A stretch of 64,000 nucleotides of DNA from Desulfosporosinus sp. FKB (GTDB lineage Bacteria; Bacillota; Desulfitobacteriia; Desulfitobacteriales; Desulfitobacteriaceae), in assembly GCF_002196705.1 (NCBI RefSeq), contig NZ_NADJ01000039.1, forward strand, positions 1 through 64,000. Reading direction: 5' to 3'. Position numbers and translations under genes: made by a program. Every line of letters starts with the position of its first letter. The stretch's first letter is position 1. The notes beneath the pieces are model-generated. The model did not search any database. It was not told where the DNA came from and worked only from the letters and a program-made list of their open reading frames with translations. This document shows positions 28,556 to 37,757 of this stretch, one piece after another.

Positions 28556-29731
28556 TTAAGCCTCTGTCAGCCTATGCCGCAAATAATTTTGAATACGCTG
28601 AACAGCCTCTTCCAGAACGCTGTCGTCTTGAACCATGGCTATGCGCACATACCCTTCGCCATACTCTCCGAAGGCCACTCCCGGTACCACGATGACCCCC
28701 GCTTCTCGGGCTAACTCCCTGGCAAAGGATACCGAATCCTGCCTGGTCGGAACCGGAGCCCAAATAAACATGGAACCCTGAGGCAGCGGCATCTTCCAAC
28801 CCGCACGAGCGCAGCCTTCTACCAAAAGATCTCTTCGTCTCTGATAAGCCCGCCGATTCTCGTCTATGGAACTTTGAGGTAGACTGAGTGCGGCTGCCCC
28901 CATTCTCAAGATTGGCCCAAATACCCCATAATCAATATTGGATTTAAGTTGTGAAAGGGTACCAATAACTTCTGCCTTTCCCACTGCAAAGCCCAAACGG
29001 ACTCCCGCCAGATTATAAGTTTTAGAAACAGAATGAAATTCTATACCCACATCTTTAGCACCGCGCGCTTGTAAAAAGCTTACCGGCCGATAGCCTTCAA
29101 AGGCCAATTCCGAATAAGCGGCATCATGACAAATAAGAAGATCATAGGTTTTAGCAAACTCCACAACATCTTCGAAGAAGGAAAGAGGGGCCACCGCGGC
29201 CGTTGGATTATTGGGGTAATTTAAAAACATAAGTTTAGCTCTTCGCGCCAAGTCGGGATTAATTGCTTGGAGATCCGGCAGGTAGCCATTCTTCTCCTCC
29301 AGCGGCAGAGGAACCTTCTCTCCGCCTGCCAGCAACAGACCGGCCGTATAAATAGGATAACCTGGATCAGGTATAAACGCTAAATCACCGGGGTTAATAT
29401 AGGCTAAAAAAATATGAGCCAGTCCATCCTGGGAACCCATTAAGGGCAATACTTCAGAGTCTGGGTCTAAAGAAACCTCAAACCGTTCTTGATACCATCG
29501 GGCACAAGCCTGGCGAAATTCTCCAGTCCCACGGGTTAACGTATAACCATATTGAGTTTCCTCAAGAACTGCCTGACTGAGAATCTGGCGAAGTTCCTCA
29601 GCCGGAGCCCGATCAGGGCTTCCTATACTCAAATTGATTAATGATTTGCCCTCTTGCTCTAACGTCTTCTTTAAATTATCCATTTCCGTAAAAACTGAAG
29701 CACCAAGCCCAGCCAAACGTTTTGCAGGCAT
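28556..29731 (-). CDS. Class I/II aminotransferase, LL-diaminopimelate aminotransferase-like
   Basis: This 391-residue fold-type I PLP enzyme has the Schiff-base lysine in HSVSKTYNLAGVRLGFAVG, the NYPNNPTAAV motif and the Asp of ICHDAAYSELAF. The family includes LL-diaminopimelate and other amino acid aminotransferases, so the substrate is not certain. It starts at 29731 with GGAGTG upstream. Confidence 0.9.
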   Translation of the reverse strand: MPAKRLAGLGASVFTEMDNLKKTLEQEGKSLINLSIGSPDRAPAEELRQILSQAVLEETQYGYTLTRGTGEFRQACARWYQERFEVSLDPDSEVLPLMGSQDGLAHIFLAYINPGDLAFIPDPGYPIYTAGLLLAGGEKVPLPLEEKNGYLPDLQAINPDLARRAKLMFLNYPNNPTAAVAPLSFFEDVVEFAKTYDLLICHDAAYSELAFEGYRPVSFLQARGAKDVGIEFHSVSKTYNLAGVRLGFAVGKAEVIGTLSQLKSNIDYGVFGPILRMGAAALSLPQSSIDENRRAYQRRRDLLVEGCARAGWKMPLPQGSMFIWAPVPTRQDSVSFARELAREAGVIVVPGVAFGEYGEGYVRIAMVQDDSVLEEAVQRIQNYLRHRLTEA

Positions 29732-29887
29732 ACTATCACTCCATTCTCTATTAGATAACCATCGTTTTTTAATAAATCACCCTAAGGCCGCTGCAAAACT
29801 GTTAAGCGAAAATAAATTTGGCCTCTAAACATTGTATCATGTTTATTTGTCATTATTTGACCAAATTTGTAACTAATTTGTCTAAAA

Positions 29888-29915
29888 AGCCCCTGCTGAC
29901 AGACAGCGGGGGCTT
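29888..29915 (-). terminator. Terminator after the cyclophilin gene
   Basis: A 12-bp GC-rich stem AAGCCCCTGCTG/CAGCGGGGGCTT (one wobble) is followed on the minus strand by T residues. Confidence 0.85.
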
Positions 29916-29932
29916 AAAAGTATAGTCAGGTT

Positions 29933-30628
29933 TTACTTCTTAATAACTTCGGGATCACCGTAGTTTACACCGAAGGTATCCACTGTAACACTTTTCATCA
30001 CTTGATTTTGCAGCGATTTATCCGCTTGATCCCTCTGAGTATTGACAATTTTATCGACTTCATCCATCCCGCTCGTCACTTTTCCAAAAGCGGCGTAATT
30101 ACCGTCTAAACTCGGTGCCGCTGCGACCATGATAAAGAATTGCGAACCGGCTGAATTAGGATCATCAGTCCTGGCCATGGACAGAACTCCCCGCGTATGT
30201 TTCAAGTCGTTTTTAAAACCATTATTGGTAAACTCTCCTTTAATACTATACCCCGGACCGCCGCTTCCATTACCGCTCGGATCTCCTCCTTGAATCATAA
30301 ACCCTGGGATAACTCTATGAAAGGTTAGACCATTATAAAAACCTTTTTTTACCAAAGAAATAAAGTTTTTCACCGTGTTAGGCGCAATGTTCGGATAGAG
30401 TTCAGCTTTAATCACTCCCCCGTCAGCCATTGTTATGGTCACGACAGGGTTGTTCTTATTATTTGTTGTTGGCACAGGTGCGGAAGAAGACGTTGAATTG
30501 GGGGCAGTTTGACTATTTTTCGTTGACCCTTGTGACGCAGAGTTGTTTGTCTGTATCCCACAGCCAAGGATTACAAAAATCACCGTGAGTAAACATAGCA
30601 ACATGCTTAGTTTTTGAACCTTTTTCAT
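29933..30628 (-). CDS. Cyclophilin-type peptidyl-prolyl isomerase lipoprotein
   Basis: This 231-residue exported protein has a lipoprotein signal with lipobox ILGC (Cys at about residue 23), a Ser/Thr/Asn-rich linker, and a cyclophilin domain from about residue 60 (FHRVIPGFMIQGGDP and GSQFFIMV). It is expected to be anchored outside the membrane and catalyse proline isomerisation of secreted proteins. Confidence 0.94.
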   Translation of the reverse strand: MKKVQKLSMLLCLLTVIFVILGCGIQTNNSASQGSTKNSQTAPNSTSSSAPVPTTNNKNNPVVTITMADGGVIKAELYPNIAPNTVKNFISLVKKGFYNGLTFHRVIPGFMIQGGDPSGNGSGGPGYSIKGEFTNNGFKNDLKHTRGVLSMARTDDPNSAGSQFFIMVAAAPSLDGNYAAFGKVTSGMDEVDKIVNTQRDQADKSLQNQVMKSVTVDTFGVNYGDPEVIKK

Positions 30629-30801
30629 GCGAAATCGTCCTCCAAAAAATTATCAGATATCTTTGTCCATCCATTAAGCAACCCAGGCTCAATGAGGAAA
30701 CTCCCACATAATCCTAGCATATCCTCGTTAAAATACCAAATCAGGCTTAAATGTCTACATAATGAGTACGAGTAATGTACTGTTTATAATGAGCAAAAAA
30801 T

Positions 30802-30839
30802 GACCGTTGCCTGCAACTAGTGAGTTTTTGGCAACGGTC
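30802..30839 (-). terminator. Terminator of the efflux operon
   Basis: A 10-bp stem GACCGTTGCC/GGCAACGGTC is followed on the minus strand by ATTTTTTG, just beyond the ABC permease stop. Confidence 0.85.
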
Positions 30840-30853
30840 CCACTGTAATACCC

Positions 30854-31993
30854 TTAGTCTAAATTCTTTTTGAACTTTTTCGAAGCCACTGCCAACAAAA
30901 TCACGGCGAATAAACATAAGGCCAAAGTATCTTGCCAAAGAAACTGGAGTCCTACTCCTTTGAGAAATATCCCTCTGACAATCTCTAAAAAATACGTTAA
31001 AGGAAGTAATCCGCCCATTAATTGCAGCAATTTAGGCATTGTCTCCCTTGGAAAAACGAACCCTGACAGAAGAATAGACGGCAAGATTAAGATAAAGGTC
31101 ATTTGCATAGCCTGAAGCTGTGTCTTGGCAATACTGGAGATAAGGAGTCCAATCGCTAAAATGGTGAATAAAAAAATTGTCGACAATAGGACCAACAAAG
31201 GAATACTTCCCATAGGCATAACTCCGAACCAAAATATGCCTGTTACCAAAATTAAGGAAAGGGAAACGAATCCGATCAAGACGAAAGGCAAGAGTTTGCC
31301 CAAAAGAAGTTCCAGGGAACGTATCGGCGTTACAATTAATTGTTCCATAGTACCGCGTTCTTTCTCACGGACAATAGAGAAAGAGGTTAACATTGCGATC
31401 ACATTTTGCAGGATCAGGCCAATCAATGCTGGTATATTAAAATTTCTCGACTTCATATCCGGGTTATACCAGACTCTCGTCTCAATATCAAGGGGTAACG
31501 TCGTTCCTCCGGAAATCCCCATGGCGGCCAAACGTTGACTTTGTAATTGCAGAGATTTATCGAAGCCCAGCATTTGTACAGCCGAGGTGACTGCCCGGGC
31601 GACCGTAGGATCGGAACCATCAACCAAAACCTGAACCGTTGCCTGCTGCTCTTGCAATTGTTTGCCAAAATCCGGCGGAATAATCACGGCAGCCCGTGCT
31701 TTACCGCTGTCCAAATAATTCTCAATCTGCTTATATCCGGAAACATAATCATCGGGATCCATATATTGAGTATTGCGCACAGAAGACACAAAATCTCTGC
31801 TTTCCTGGGTTTGGGATTGATCCCAAACCACTGTCGGAAGGTGCTCAACATCAGTATTAACAGCATAGCCAAATAAGAGCAGCATTCCGAGGGGCATAGC
31901 GACAGCCATAATTAAACTGGCGCGATCTCGCCGGATATGAATAAATTCCTTTTTTAAAACCGCTAAAAAGCGGGTCCATGAAAATCGCAGCAT
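30854..31993 (-). CDS. ABC-2 type permease
   Basis: This 379-residue permease has one N-terminal helix (about 27-45), a large extracytoplasmic domain, then five to six helices (TM region from about 185), with the ABC-2 signature REKERGTMEQLIVTPI. It ends with a basic tail. It follows the ATPase gene by one base and probably forms an exporter with it and the HlyD-like protein. Confidence 0.92.
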   Translation of the reverse strand: MLRFSWTRFLAVLKKEFIHIRRDRASLIMAVAMPLGMLLLFGYAVNTDVEHLPTVVWDQSQTQESRDFVSSVRNTQYMDPDDYVSGYKQIENYLDSGKARAAVIIPPDFGKQLQEQQATVQVLVDGSDPTVARAVTSAVQMLGFDKSLQLQSQRLAAMGISGGTTLPLDIETRVWYNPDMKSRNFNIPALIGLILQNVIAMLTSFSIVREKERGTMEQLIVTPIRSLELLLGKLLPFVLIGFVSLSLILVTGIFWFGVMPMGSIPLLVLLSTIFLFTILAIGLLISSIAKTQLQAMQMTFILILPSILLSGFVFPRETMPKLLQLMGGLLPLTYFLEIVRGIFLKGVGLQFLWQDTLALCLFAVILLAVASKKFKKNLD

Positions 31994-32766
31994 CAGCCTG
32001 CCCCTCCACTTCCAGCCTTTGTATTACGAGGATCCTCCGAGGCCTCACGTTCTACATAATAGATAAAGAGGTCATCCAAGGTCTCTTTTCCTTCTCGTTG
32101 TTTCATCTCCTCAGGGGTGCCAAAGGCAATCAATCGTCCATAAAATACAAAACCCAAATAATCACAGGAAGCTGCTTCATCCATATAATGGGTGCTAACT
32201 AAGATTGTCATGCCTTCTTTGGCCAGCTGATGGATAATATCCCAAAAAATTCGACGTGAAACAGGATCTACACCGGCAGTCGGTTCATCCAAAACTAATA
32301 ATTGGGGACTATGCAGCAACGCACAGGCCAAAGCTACTCGCTGCTTCCAGCCGCCGGAGAGAGAGGAAACTAACTGGGAAGTTCGTTCACCCAGACCAAT
32401 TCGTTCGATAACCCGATCTTTCTGAGCAGCGGCCTCTTTTCCCCGCAAATTGTACACCCCGGCATAAAAAGCAAGGTTTTCAGCAACGGTTAAATCATCG
32501 TAGAGACTAAATTTCTGGGACATATAGCCGATGCGCTGCTTAATATCCTCAGGTTGGCTCTTAACATCAAAACCCAAGACCGTAGCCTTCCCGTCGGAAG
32601 GCACCAGAACTCCGCACAACATGCGGATAGTGGTCGTCTTACCCGCCCCATTAGGACCCACAAAACCCATTATGGCCCCTTGAGGAATTTGAAAAGTGAC
32701 ATCCTGAACAGCCGTATACGTGCCAAATCGTTTAATTAAACCTTGGCAATCTATTGCCAGACTCAT
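31993..32766 (-). CDS. ABC transporter ATP-binding protein
   Basis: This 257-residue nucleotide-binding subunit has Walker A GPNGAGKTTT, signature LSGGWKQR, Walker B LLVLDEPTAG and the switch His in VSTHYMDEA. The gene lies between the membrane fusion protein and permease genes of the TetR-linked operon, the YbhF/YbhS-like order for drug efflux. Confidence 0.95.
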   Translation of the reverse strand: MSLAIDCQGLIKRFGTYTAVQDVTFQIPQGAIMGFVGPNGAGKTTTIRMLCGVLVPSDGKATVLGFDVKSQPEDIKQRIGYMSQKFSLYDDLTVAENLAFYAGVYNLRGKEAAAQKDRVIERIGLGERTSQLVSSLSGGWKQRVALACALLHSPQLLVLDEPTAGVDPVSRRIFWDIIHQLAKEGMTILVSTHYMDEAASCDYLGFVFYGRLIAFGTPEEMKQREGKETLDDLFIYYVEREASEDPRNTKAGSGGAG

Positions 32767-32780
32767 TATCTCTCACTCCT

Positions 32781-33797
32781 CTAATCCAGGGTCACATCAG
32801 CAGGCATACCTGCCTTTAGTTGGTCTCGACCTTGGGTGATGATGATTTTGACTGCATAGACCGTAGTCGTCCGTTCTTCCTTAGTCTGAACATCTTTGGG
32901 CGTAAACTCAGCCTGGGTACTTATATATTGAATCTGTCCTTTGAAGGTTTTATTAGGGTAGGAATCTACCGAAATACTGGCTGTGCCGCCTACTTTAACC
33001 TTGTTAAGCTTTGCTTCCGGAACATAGATTTTGATCCACAGGTCATTAGAATCGAGTAAACTAATTAACGTCGAGCCCGTATTGACCACTTGCCCAAGCT
33101 CAACTTGTTTATAGAGCACTTGTCCGTCTATCGGACTCGTTATCGTAAATTTGCTGAGATTCAATTCCGCCGTTTCGACAGATTGGGCTGCCATATCGAC
33201 AGCTGCTTTTTGAGCCTGAATGGTCGGTTGAGTATAACCTGCCTGAGCTTGATCCAGGCTTGCCTGAGCTGCATTTACATTGGCTTGAGCAGCTTCATAC
33301 TGAGCCTTGAGGGTATTGTATTTGTTTTGTTGGGTATCCAGGTCCTGTTTGCTTATAGCCCCGTTTTGATAAAGTTTTTGATCATTCGCCAGGTTATTTT
33401 CCTCTAATTGAAGACTCGGAGCCAAAGCCGCAGCATTATCCTTGGCTTGTGCCAGAACAGATTCCAATCGGCGCAGTTCTTCTGCCCTAGTCCCTCCCAA
33501 TAGATCATTGAGTTTCGCCTGGGCCTGAGTCTGTTGACTCTTAGCGGTCTCCAAGGAAATCTTAGCCTGACTGTCATCGAGCTTGGCAATGACATCTCCC
33601 TTTTTAACCATTTGCCCTTCTTGTACCTTCAGCTCAACAATCTTGCCTCCCAGCTCCGGCTGAACCGGAATTTCCGTCCCTTCAATAGTTCCCGAAAAAA
33701 CATCTTGATCCTGAGGATGATTAAGATAAGAATTTCCCCAGACCGAAACGGCTATTAGACCTATGATTACGATGACTGCCAGCAACTTTTTCTTCAT
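32781..33797 (-). CDS. HlyD-family membrane fusion protein
   Basis: This 338-residue protein is anchored by an N-terminal helix (about 5-20). It has the biotinyl-lipoyl-like strand VQPELGGKIVELKVQEGQMVKKGDVIAKLDD split around a long coiled coil (about 80-210), then the C-terminal beta-barrel. It is the first gene of the efflux operon. In a Gram-positive cell it would act as an accessory of the ABC exporter outside the membrane. Confidence 0.93.
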   Translation of the reverse strand: MKKKLLAVIVIIGLIAVSVWGNSYLNHPQDQDVFSGTIEGTEIPVQPELGGKIVELKVQEGQMVKKGDVIAKLDDSQAKISLETAKSQQTQAQAKLNDLLGGTRAEELRRLESVLAQAKDNAAALAPSLQLEENNLANDQKLYQNGAISKQDLDTQQNKYNTLKAQYEAAQANVNAAQASLDQAQAGYTQPTIQAQKAAVDMAAQSVETAELNLSKFTITSPIDGQVLYKQVELGQVVNTGSTLISLLDSNDLWIKIYVPEAKLNKVKVGGTASISVDSYPNKTFKGQIQYISTQAEFTPKDVQTKEERTTTVYAVKIIITQGRDQLKAGMPADVTLD

Positions 33798-33845
33798 TCC
33801 TTCTTCTCCTGACTCTAGTTAACTCTTCTCTTCCTGAAACGTTTT

Positions 33846-34001
33846 AGTAAACTCGTTCAGCTAAAACCGAACATCGGGGCTTCGGCGAAAGCGCCTAGCC
33901 TATAACAAATGCTATCGCGCTGAAGGATGGACTTTACCCCCACCGAAGCAAAGTATGGGAGCCGCTCCCACTTAAAAGAAGTAGGAGTCTTACGACGGGA
34001 T
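33846..34001 (-). repeat. Interspersed three-hairpin repeat, copy B (long form)
   Basis: Copy B lies between the HlyD and TetR genes. It has the same ends as copy A, with an internal segment of about 50 nt (GAAAGCGCC...TGCTATCGCGCTGAAGG) shared with copy D. The terminal GAGTTTAC differs by one base from GAGTTCAC of other copies. Confidence 0.7.
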
Positions 34002-34007
34002 AAACGA

Positions 34008-34628
34008 TTAACTGTCTGACCGCACTAACCCATGGAGAAAAAGCTCAGCAATATGGTCGGCTGCCTCGTCGATGGTACTTTCAGGAGATAAATTAGGAAA
34101 CAAGAAACCAAAGACCCCATAAAACATAGCCATCCCCATAAAACTCCGCATCGTTGGTATAAAGGGCAAAGGCTTAAACAACCCCTGGGCAATTCCTTTG
34201 TCAAACCAGGGCTTAACTAGACCTATCCCCGGACCCAGAATTCCATGAAACAGTGCTTCCCGTACTTCGGAATGATACTGGGCCTCGGCAAACATTAAAC
34301 GAAACAGCCCGGCATTTTCCTGCATCAGCTCCAAACGATTCTTAAGAAAACAGCGAAAAAATTCTTCCGGACTGCTCTCTCGTTTCTCTTGGTCTAAAAC
34401 GATTAAACCTTCAACAATTTTCGGTTCTAAAACCGCCGTCAACAATTCCTTCTTCGTGGCAAAATGCCGAAAGATAGTTCCTTCAGCTACCCCTGCTTGG
34501 CGGGCAATTTCAGCTGTGGTAGCCCCTTTATAGCCATTTTCCGAAAACACTTTAAGGGCCGCTTCTAAAATATCCTGCCGCCTTTCTTCTACAGTTTTTT
34601 TGGTGCGAACTCTTTGATTTTTGCTCAT
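34008..34628 (-). CDS. TetR-family transcriptional regulator
   Basis: This 206-residue repressor has an N-terminal helix-turn-helix (TTAEIARQAGVAEGTIFRHFATKKELL, about 38-64) and a variable ligand-binding C-terminal domain. It is divergent from nothing and lies upstream of the HlyD-ABC genes, separated by repeat B. It may control its own gene and the exporter. The inducer is unknown. Confidence 0.92.
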   Translation of the reverse strand: MSKNQRVRTKKTVEERRQDILEAALKVFSENGYKGATTAEIARQAGVAEGTIFRHFATKKELLTAVLEPKIVEGLIVLDQEKRESSPEEFFRCFLKNRLELMQENAGLFRLMFAEAQYHSEVREALFHGILGPGIGLVKPWFDKGIAQGLFKPLPFIPTMRSFMGMAMFYGVFGFLFPNLSPESTIDEAADHIAELFLHGLVRSDS

Positions 34629-34697
34629 ATCCGCTGCTTATTACTCCTTTTATTAAAATTTGAAAAAGTTAGTTTTATTTAAATGTTATACTTCTAA

Positions 34698-34711
34698 TGA
34701 GTGATTACTCA
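34698..34711 (-). promoter_or_regulatory. Candidate TetR operator
   Basis: TGAGT-GATT-ACTCA is a short perfect inverted repeat about 70 nt upstream of the tetR start. It lies downstream of a possible promoter with TTGACA on the minus strand at about 34748-34753. TetR autoregulation is plausible but unproved. Confidence 0.4.
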
Positions 34712-34759
34712 CTTATTTTTTATTATATAGTATCATAAGTTTTGACTTTGTCAATCTCA

Positions 34760-34985
34760 AAATTTTAATAGTAAATCAATCATCCAAATATTCCCATACG
34801 AACCACTGGCCATGACGCGCTAAGCAGACGAGCCTATCGCCAAACTGCAGCTCATTAAGCGTACCCCCGCAGTGTGGATTGGCCGAGTGTCCCTGAACCA
34901 AGGACGGTAAGACTAAAGTACCCCTAAATATAGATATTTATCCAAATTTTATCTGGATTATCGACGAATTAATGCTATTATTGAA
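34760..34985 (+). other. Unassigned leader with higher GC content upstream of the ssuA-like gene
   Basis: No ORF is credible. The segment 34800-34925 is noticeably richer in G and C than its flanks and contains short complementary blocks (GTCC...GGAC, ACTGC...GCAGT, CCACTGGCC...GGCC). It matches no riboswitch I recognise. Confidence 0.3.
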
Positions 34986-35024
34986 CTAGTGCCTTTAAGA
35001 ACAAGGCAAAAACAACGAAGTAGG

Positions 35025-36050
35025 ATGGTGATTACTACGGTTCGGTCTAAATCCATAGTTATAATTCTCTTAAGCTTTCTCTTTCTTGTCAGCGCAACAA
35101 TTCTCAGCGGTTGTTCCGCTGCGAAACAAACGACAAGCAATACCACCGCGAAAAAGCCCCAAGTAATCAATGCCTCTTATGTCAGTCGGCCTATTAACGT
35201 TCCATCTATTGTCGCCAAGAATAAACAGCTTTTTGAACAAGAGTTTTCTAAAGACGGTATTAAGTTTCAGTGGCACGATCTTTCAGACCCGAGCAATCAA
35301 CTCGAAGCCCTGGCCTCCAAGTCTCTTGATTTCGCCAATAGTCTCAACTATGTCTCGGTAATTTTAGCAAAAGCTCACGGGAATGACCTTAAAATTATTT
35401 CCGCCTATTCCCGCTTTCCCAAAGGAATCAGTCTTGTCGTCAACCCTCGGGAAAACATTAAGACAATTCAAGACCTCAAAGGGAAAAAAATTGCTCTGCA
35501 AAAAGGAACCATGCTGCATGAGATGTTAATTAGAGCCCTGACGCAGGCAAACTTAACTGCTGAAGATCTGGAAATTGTCGACATGGATTCCACTGCGGGA
35601 GCGGCTGCATTAGCCTCAGGTCAGGTCGATGCCACCATACTTCCGGAACCCCTGCTCACCAAGGCTGTTGCGGCCGGCAAGGCAAAGAAATTAATATCTG
35701 CGGAAGGCTTAATCCCAGGCTTATCCGTTATTGCCGTACGCAGTGATTTTGCAGCAGCATATCCAGATATTGTTAAACGCTATTTAACCGCCCATCAATC
35801 CTCGCTTGATTGGACCCAATCCCATCTTAGCAATGCCTTAGCTCTTGCCGCCAGCGAAAACAAAATGAGTCTCCCGGCTGTGAAGGCTCTATACCCTGAA
35901 TTTTCCTTCGCCATGGGTCTTGATCAAGTAAAAAGTGACTTGTTAAAATCCGCAGAATTTTTGCAGAGCCAAGGGATGATTAAACCGAATGTTGATCTCA
36001 ATAAACTTGTTAATGATTTAGTAGATCCAGACTTCCTGCCCGCCAAGTGA
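35025..36050 (+). CDS. ABC transporter substrate-binding lipoprotein, SsuA/NMT1-like
   Basis: This protein of about 341 residues is predicted to be lipid-anchored outside the membrane, with a hydrophobic signal and lipobox ILSGC. The mature part is a two-lobed binding protein of the NMT1/SsuA class (LKGKKIALQKGTMLHEMLIRAL; GQVDATILPEPLLTKAV). It likely binds sulfonates, taurine or a similar small organic anion. The start is uncertain: ATG 35025 has only a close AGTAGG, and a GTG at 34989 is possible. Confidence 0.85.
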   Translation: MVITTVRSKSIVIILLSFLFLVSATILSGCSAAKQTTSNTTAKKPQVINASYVSRPINVPSIVAKNKQLFEQEFSKDGIKFQWHDLSDPSNQLEALASKSLDFANSLNYVSVILAKAHGNDLKIISAYSRFPKGISLVVNPRENIKTIQDLKGKKIALQKGTMLHEMLIRALTQANLTAEDLEIVDMDSTAGAAALASGQVDATILPEPLLTKAVAAGKAKKLISAEGLIPGLSVIAVRSDFAAAYPDIVKRYLTAHQSSLDWTQSHLSNALALAASENKMSLPAVKALYPEFSFAMGLDQVKSDLLKSAEFLQSQGMIKPNVDLNKLVNDLVDPDFLPAK

Positions 36051-36090
36051 TGAATCTTCATTCCCTTCATCCAGAGGAGACCGATTTGCT

Positions 36091-36885
36091 ATGACTAACG
36101 TCTTTAAAAAAACAATTATGGCCTTGCTGCTCCCCTTTGTCCTTGTTCTTGTTTGGGAATTATTCAGTCAGATGGGCTGGCTCAATAATTACCTTCTTCC
36201 CCCTCCCTCCGGAATTATGGACCAGCTTTTTGCCCTTGCCCATAATGGGACGTTGTTAAACCATTTAAGCGCTAGCCTCTACCGCGTTGGCTGCGGTTTT
36301 GGTCTGGCGTTTTGTCTTGCCCTTCCCTTAGGCTTCTTGTTAGGTCTGGTACCTAGAGTCCAAGATTACTTATCTCCCTTCTTAAACTTCTTGCAGCAGA
36401 TTCCTGCTATCGCCTGGATACCCATGTTCATTCTTTGGTTGGGGATTGATGAAACATCTAAAATCTCCATTATCACCTATTCTGGTTTTTTTCCCATATT
36501 TCTGAACACTATGCATGGTATTTCCAATACAGACTCTAAACTGAAAGAAGTAGCTTCAACCTTCGGTCTCTCACCCTGGCAAATTATTGTCAGAGTCTAT
36601 CTCCCCTCTGCTGCGCCTTCTGTCTTTGTAGGAATGAGACTTGGTCTGAGCTTTTGTTGGCGTTCATTGGTTGCTGCAGAACTTCTTGGGGCCTCCAAGG
36701 GAATTGGTTACCTCATTCAGGAAGGACGAGAATTAGCTCAACCCGATCTAATGCTTGCGGGAGTCTTGATGATTGGGATCACCGGCTTATTTTTGGATTT
36801 TGTATTTCTACGTCTGGAAAAGACGCTCTTACCCTGGCGGAATACACAAGAGAGACGCGAGGTACCCAAATGGCAGCCTTTTTAA
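36091..36885 (+). CDS. ABC transporter permease, SsuC-like
   Basis: This 264-residue permease has six predicted helices and the EAA loop (EVASTFGLSPWQIIVRVYLPSAAPSVF). It lies between the binding protein and ATPase genes, with GAGGAG upstream. It is expected to form the channel of a nitrate/sulfonate/taurine-type importer. Confidence 0.92.
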   Translation: MTNVFKKTIMALLLPFVLVLVWELFSQMGWLNNYLLPPPSGIMDQLFALAHNGTLLNHLSASLYRVGCGFGLAFCLALPLGFLLGLVPRVQDYLSPFLNFLQQIPAIAWIPMFILWLGIDETSKISIITYSGFFPIFLNTMHGISNTDSKLKEVASTFGLSPWQIIVRVYLPSAAPSVFVGMRLGLSFCWRSLVAAELLGASKGIGYLIQEGRELAQPDLMLAGVLMIGITGLFLDFVFLRLEKTLLPWRNTQERREVPKWQPF

Positions 36886-37625
36886 AACTCAAAGAAATCA
36901 GCAAGAATTATACAATAGGTTCCAAACAAATTTGGGCCTTAAGGGACCTTAGCTTTGAAGTTACCTCTGGGGAACTGATTTGCATTATTGGCAAAAGCGG
37001 CTGTGGAAAAACAACCCTTCTCAGGATCATCGCCGGGCTGGAAAAACAAACTTCAGGAGAGATCATTCTTAATGGCCAGGCTCTTAAGGATACAGGAAGG
37101 GAACGAGGAATGGTGTTCCAAGAACCCCGCCTATTTCCTTGGCTGACCTTAGAGGCGAATATTGCCTTCGGCATAAGAGGACGTATGTCTAGGGAATTAG
37201 AATATAAAACTGTTGCCGACCTCATGGAAATGGTTGGACTTAAGGGTTTTGCCAAAGCTTGGCCCAGCCAATTATCAGGCGGTATGGCTCAAAGGGCCGC
37301 TATTGCCCGCGCCCTGGCAGTAGATCCCGCGATCTTACTCTTAGACGAACCCTTCTCAGCCCTCGACGCCCTGACTCGTACTAAACTACAGACAGACTTC
37401 CTTCATTTGTGGCAAAGGACTCAGAAGACTTGTATCCACGTTACCCATGATGTGGATGAAGCGTTAACTCTCGGCCAGAAAATCATGATCATGCATTCAA
37501 ATCCAAGCAGAGTCGGGGACATCATTTCTTTGCCTTTTCCTTATCCCCGCTCTCTGGAAGACCCGGAACTCAGAGCCATAAAACAACGTGTATTATCCCT
37601 GTTTATTGCTGATTCTGCTGACTAA
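36870..37625 (+). CDS. ABC transporter ATP-binding protein, SsuB-like
   Basis: This 251-residue ATPase has Walker A GKSGCGKTT, signature LSGGMAQR, Walker B ILLLDEPFSALD and the switch His in THDVDEA. ATG 36870 (MAAFLKLKEISKNY) is chosen because it aligns with the family and has GAGG upstream; the longer in-frame ORF would run inside the permease gene. It overlaps the permease by 16 nt. Confidence 0.93.
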   Translation: MAAFLKLKEISKNYTIGSKQIWALRDLSFEVTSGELICIIGKSGCGKTTLLRIIAGLEKQTSGEIILNGQALKDTGRERGMVFQEPRLFPWLTLEANIAFGIRGRMSRELEYKTVADLMEMVGLKGFAKAWPSQLSGGMAQRAAIARALAVDPAILLLDEPFSALDALTRTKLQTDFLHLWQRTQKTCIHVTHDVDEALTLGQKIMIMHSNPSRVGDIISLPFPYPRSLEDPELRAIKQRVLSLFIADSAD

Positions 37626-37701
37626 CAAAAAAGCTTGACAAAATATGCTGCTCGGCAAATGTGACTCCGGTTTCTAATTAACTTTGTAAAAGGGTATTAA
37701 A

Positions 37702-37742
37702 AAGCAACCAACAAGCCGCTTAAGGCGATCTGCTGGTTGCTT
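37702..37742 (+). terminator. Bidirectional terminator between ssuB-like and ilvD genes
   Basis: A 12-bp stem AAGCAACCAACA/TGCTGGTTGCTT encloses an inner GCC-rich loop, with T residues on both sides. It can serve the ABC operon on the plus strand and ilvD on the minus strand. Confidence 0.75.
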
Positions 37743-37757
37743 TGCTTTTAATTGTGC

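Noticed and set aside
34760-34985. SAM, cobalamin or guanidine riboswitch before the ABC operon
   Set aside because: None of the conserved boxes of these classes could be found, so only an unassigned leader is recorded.
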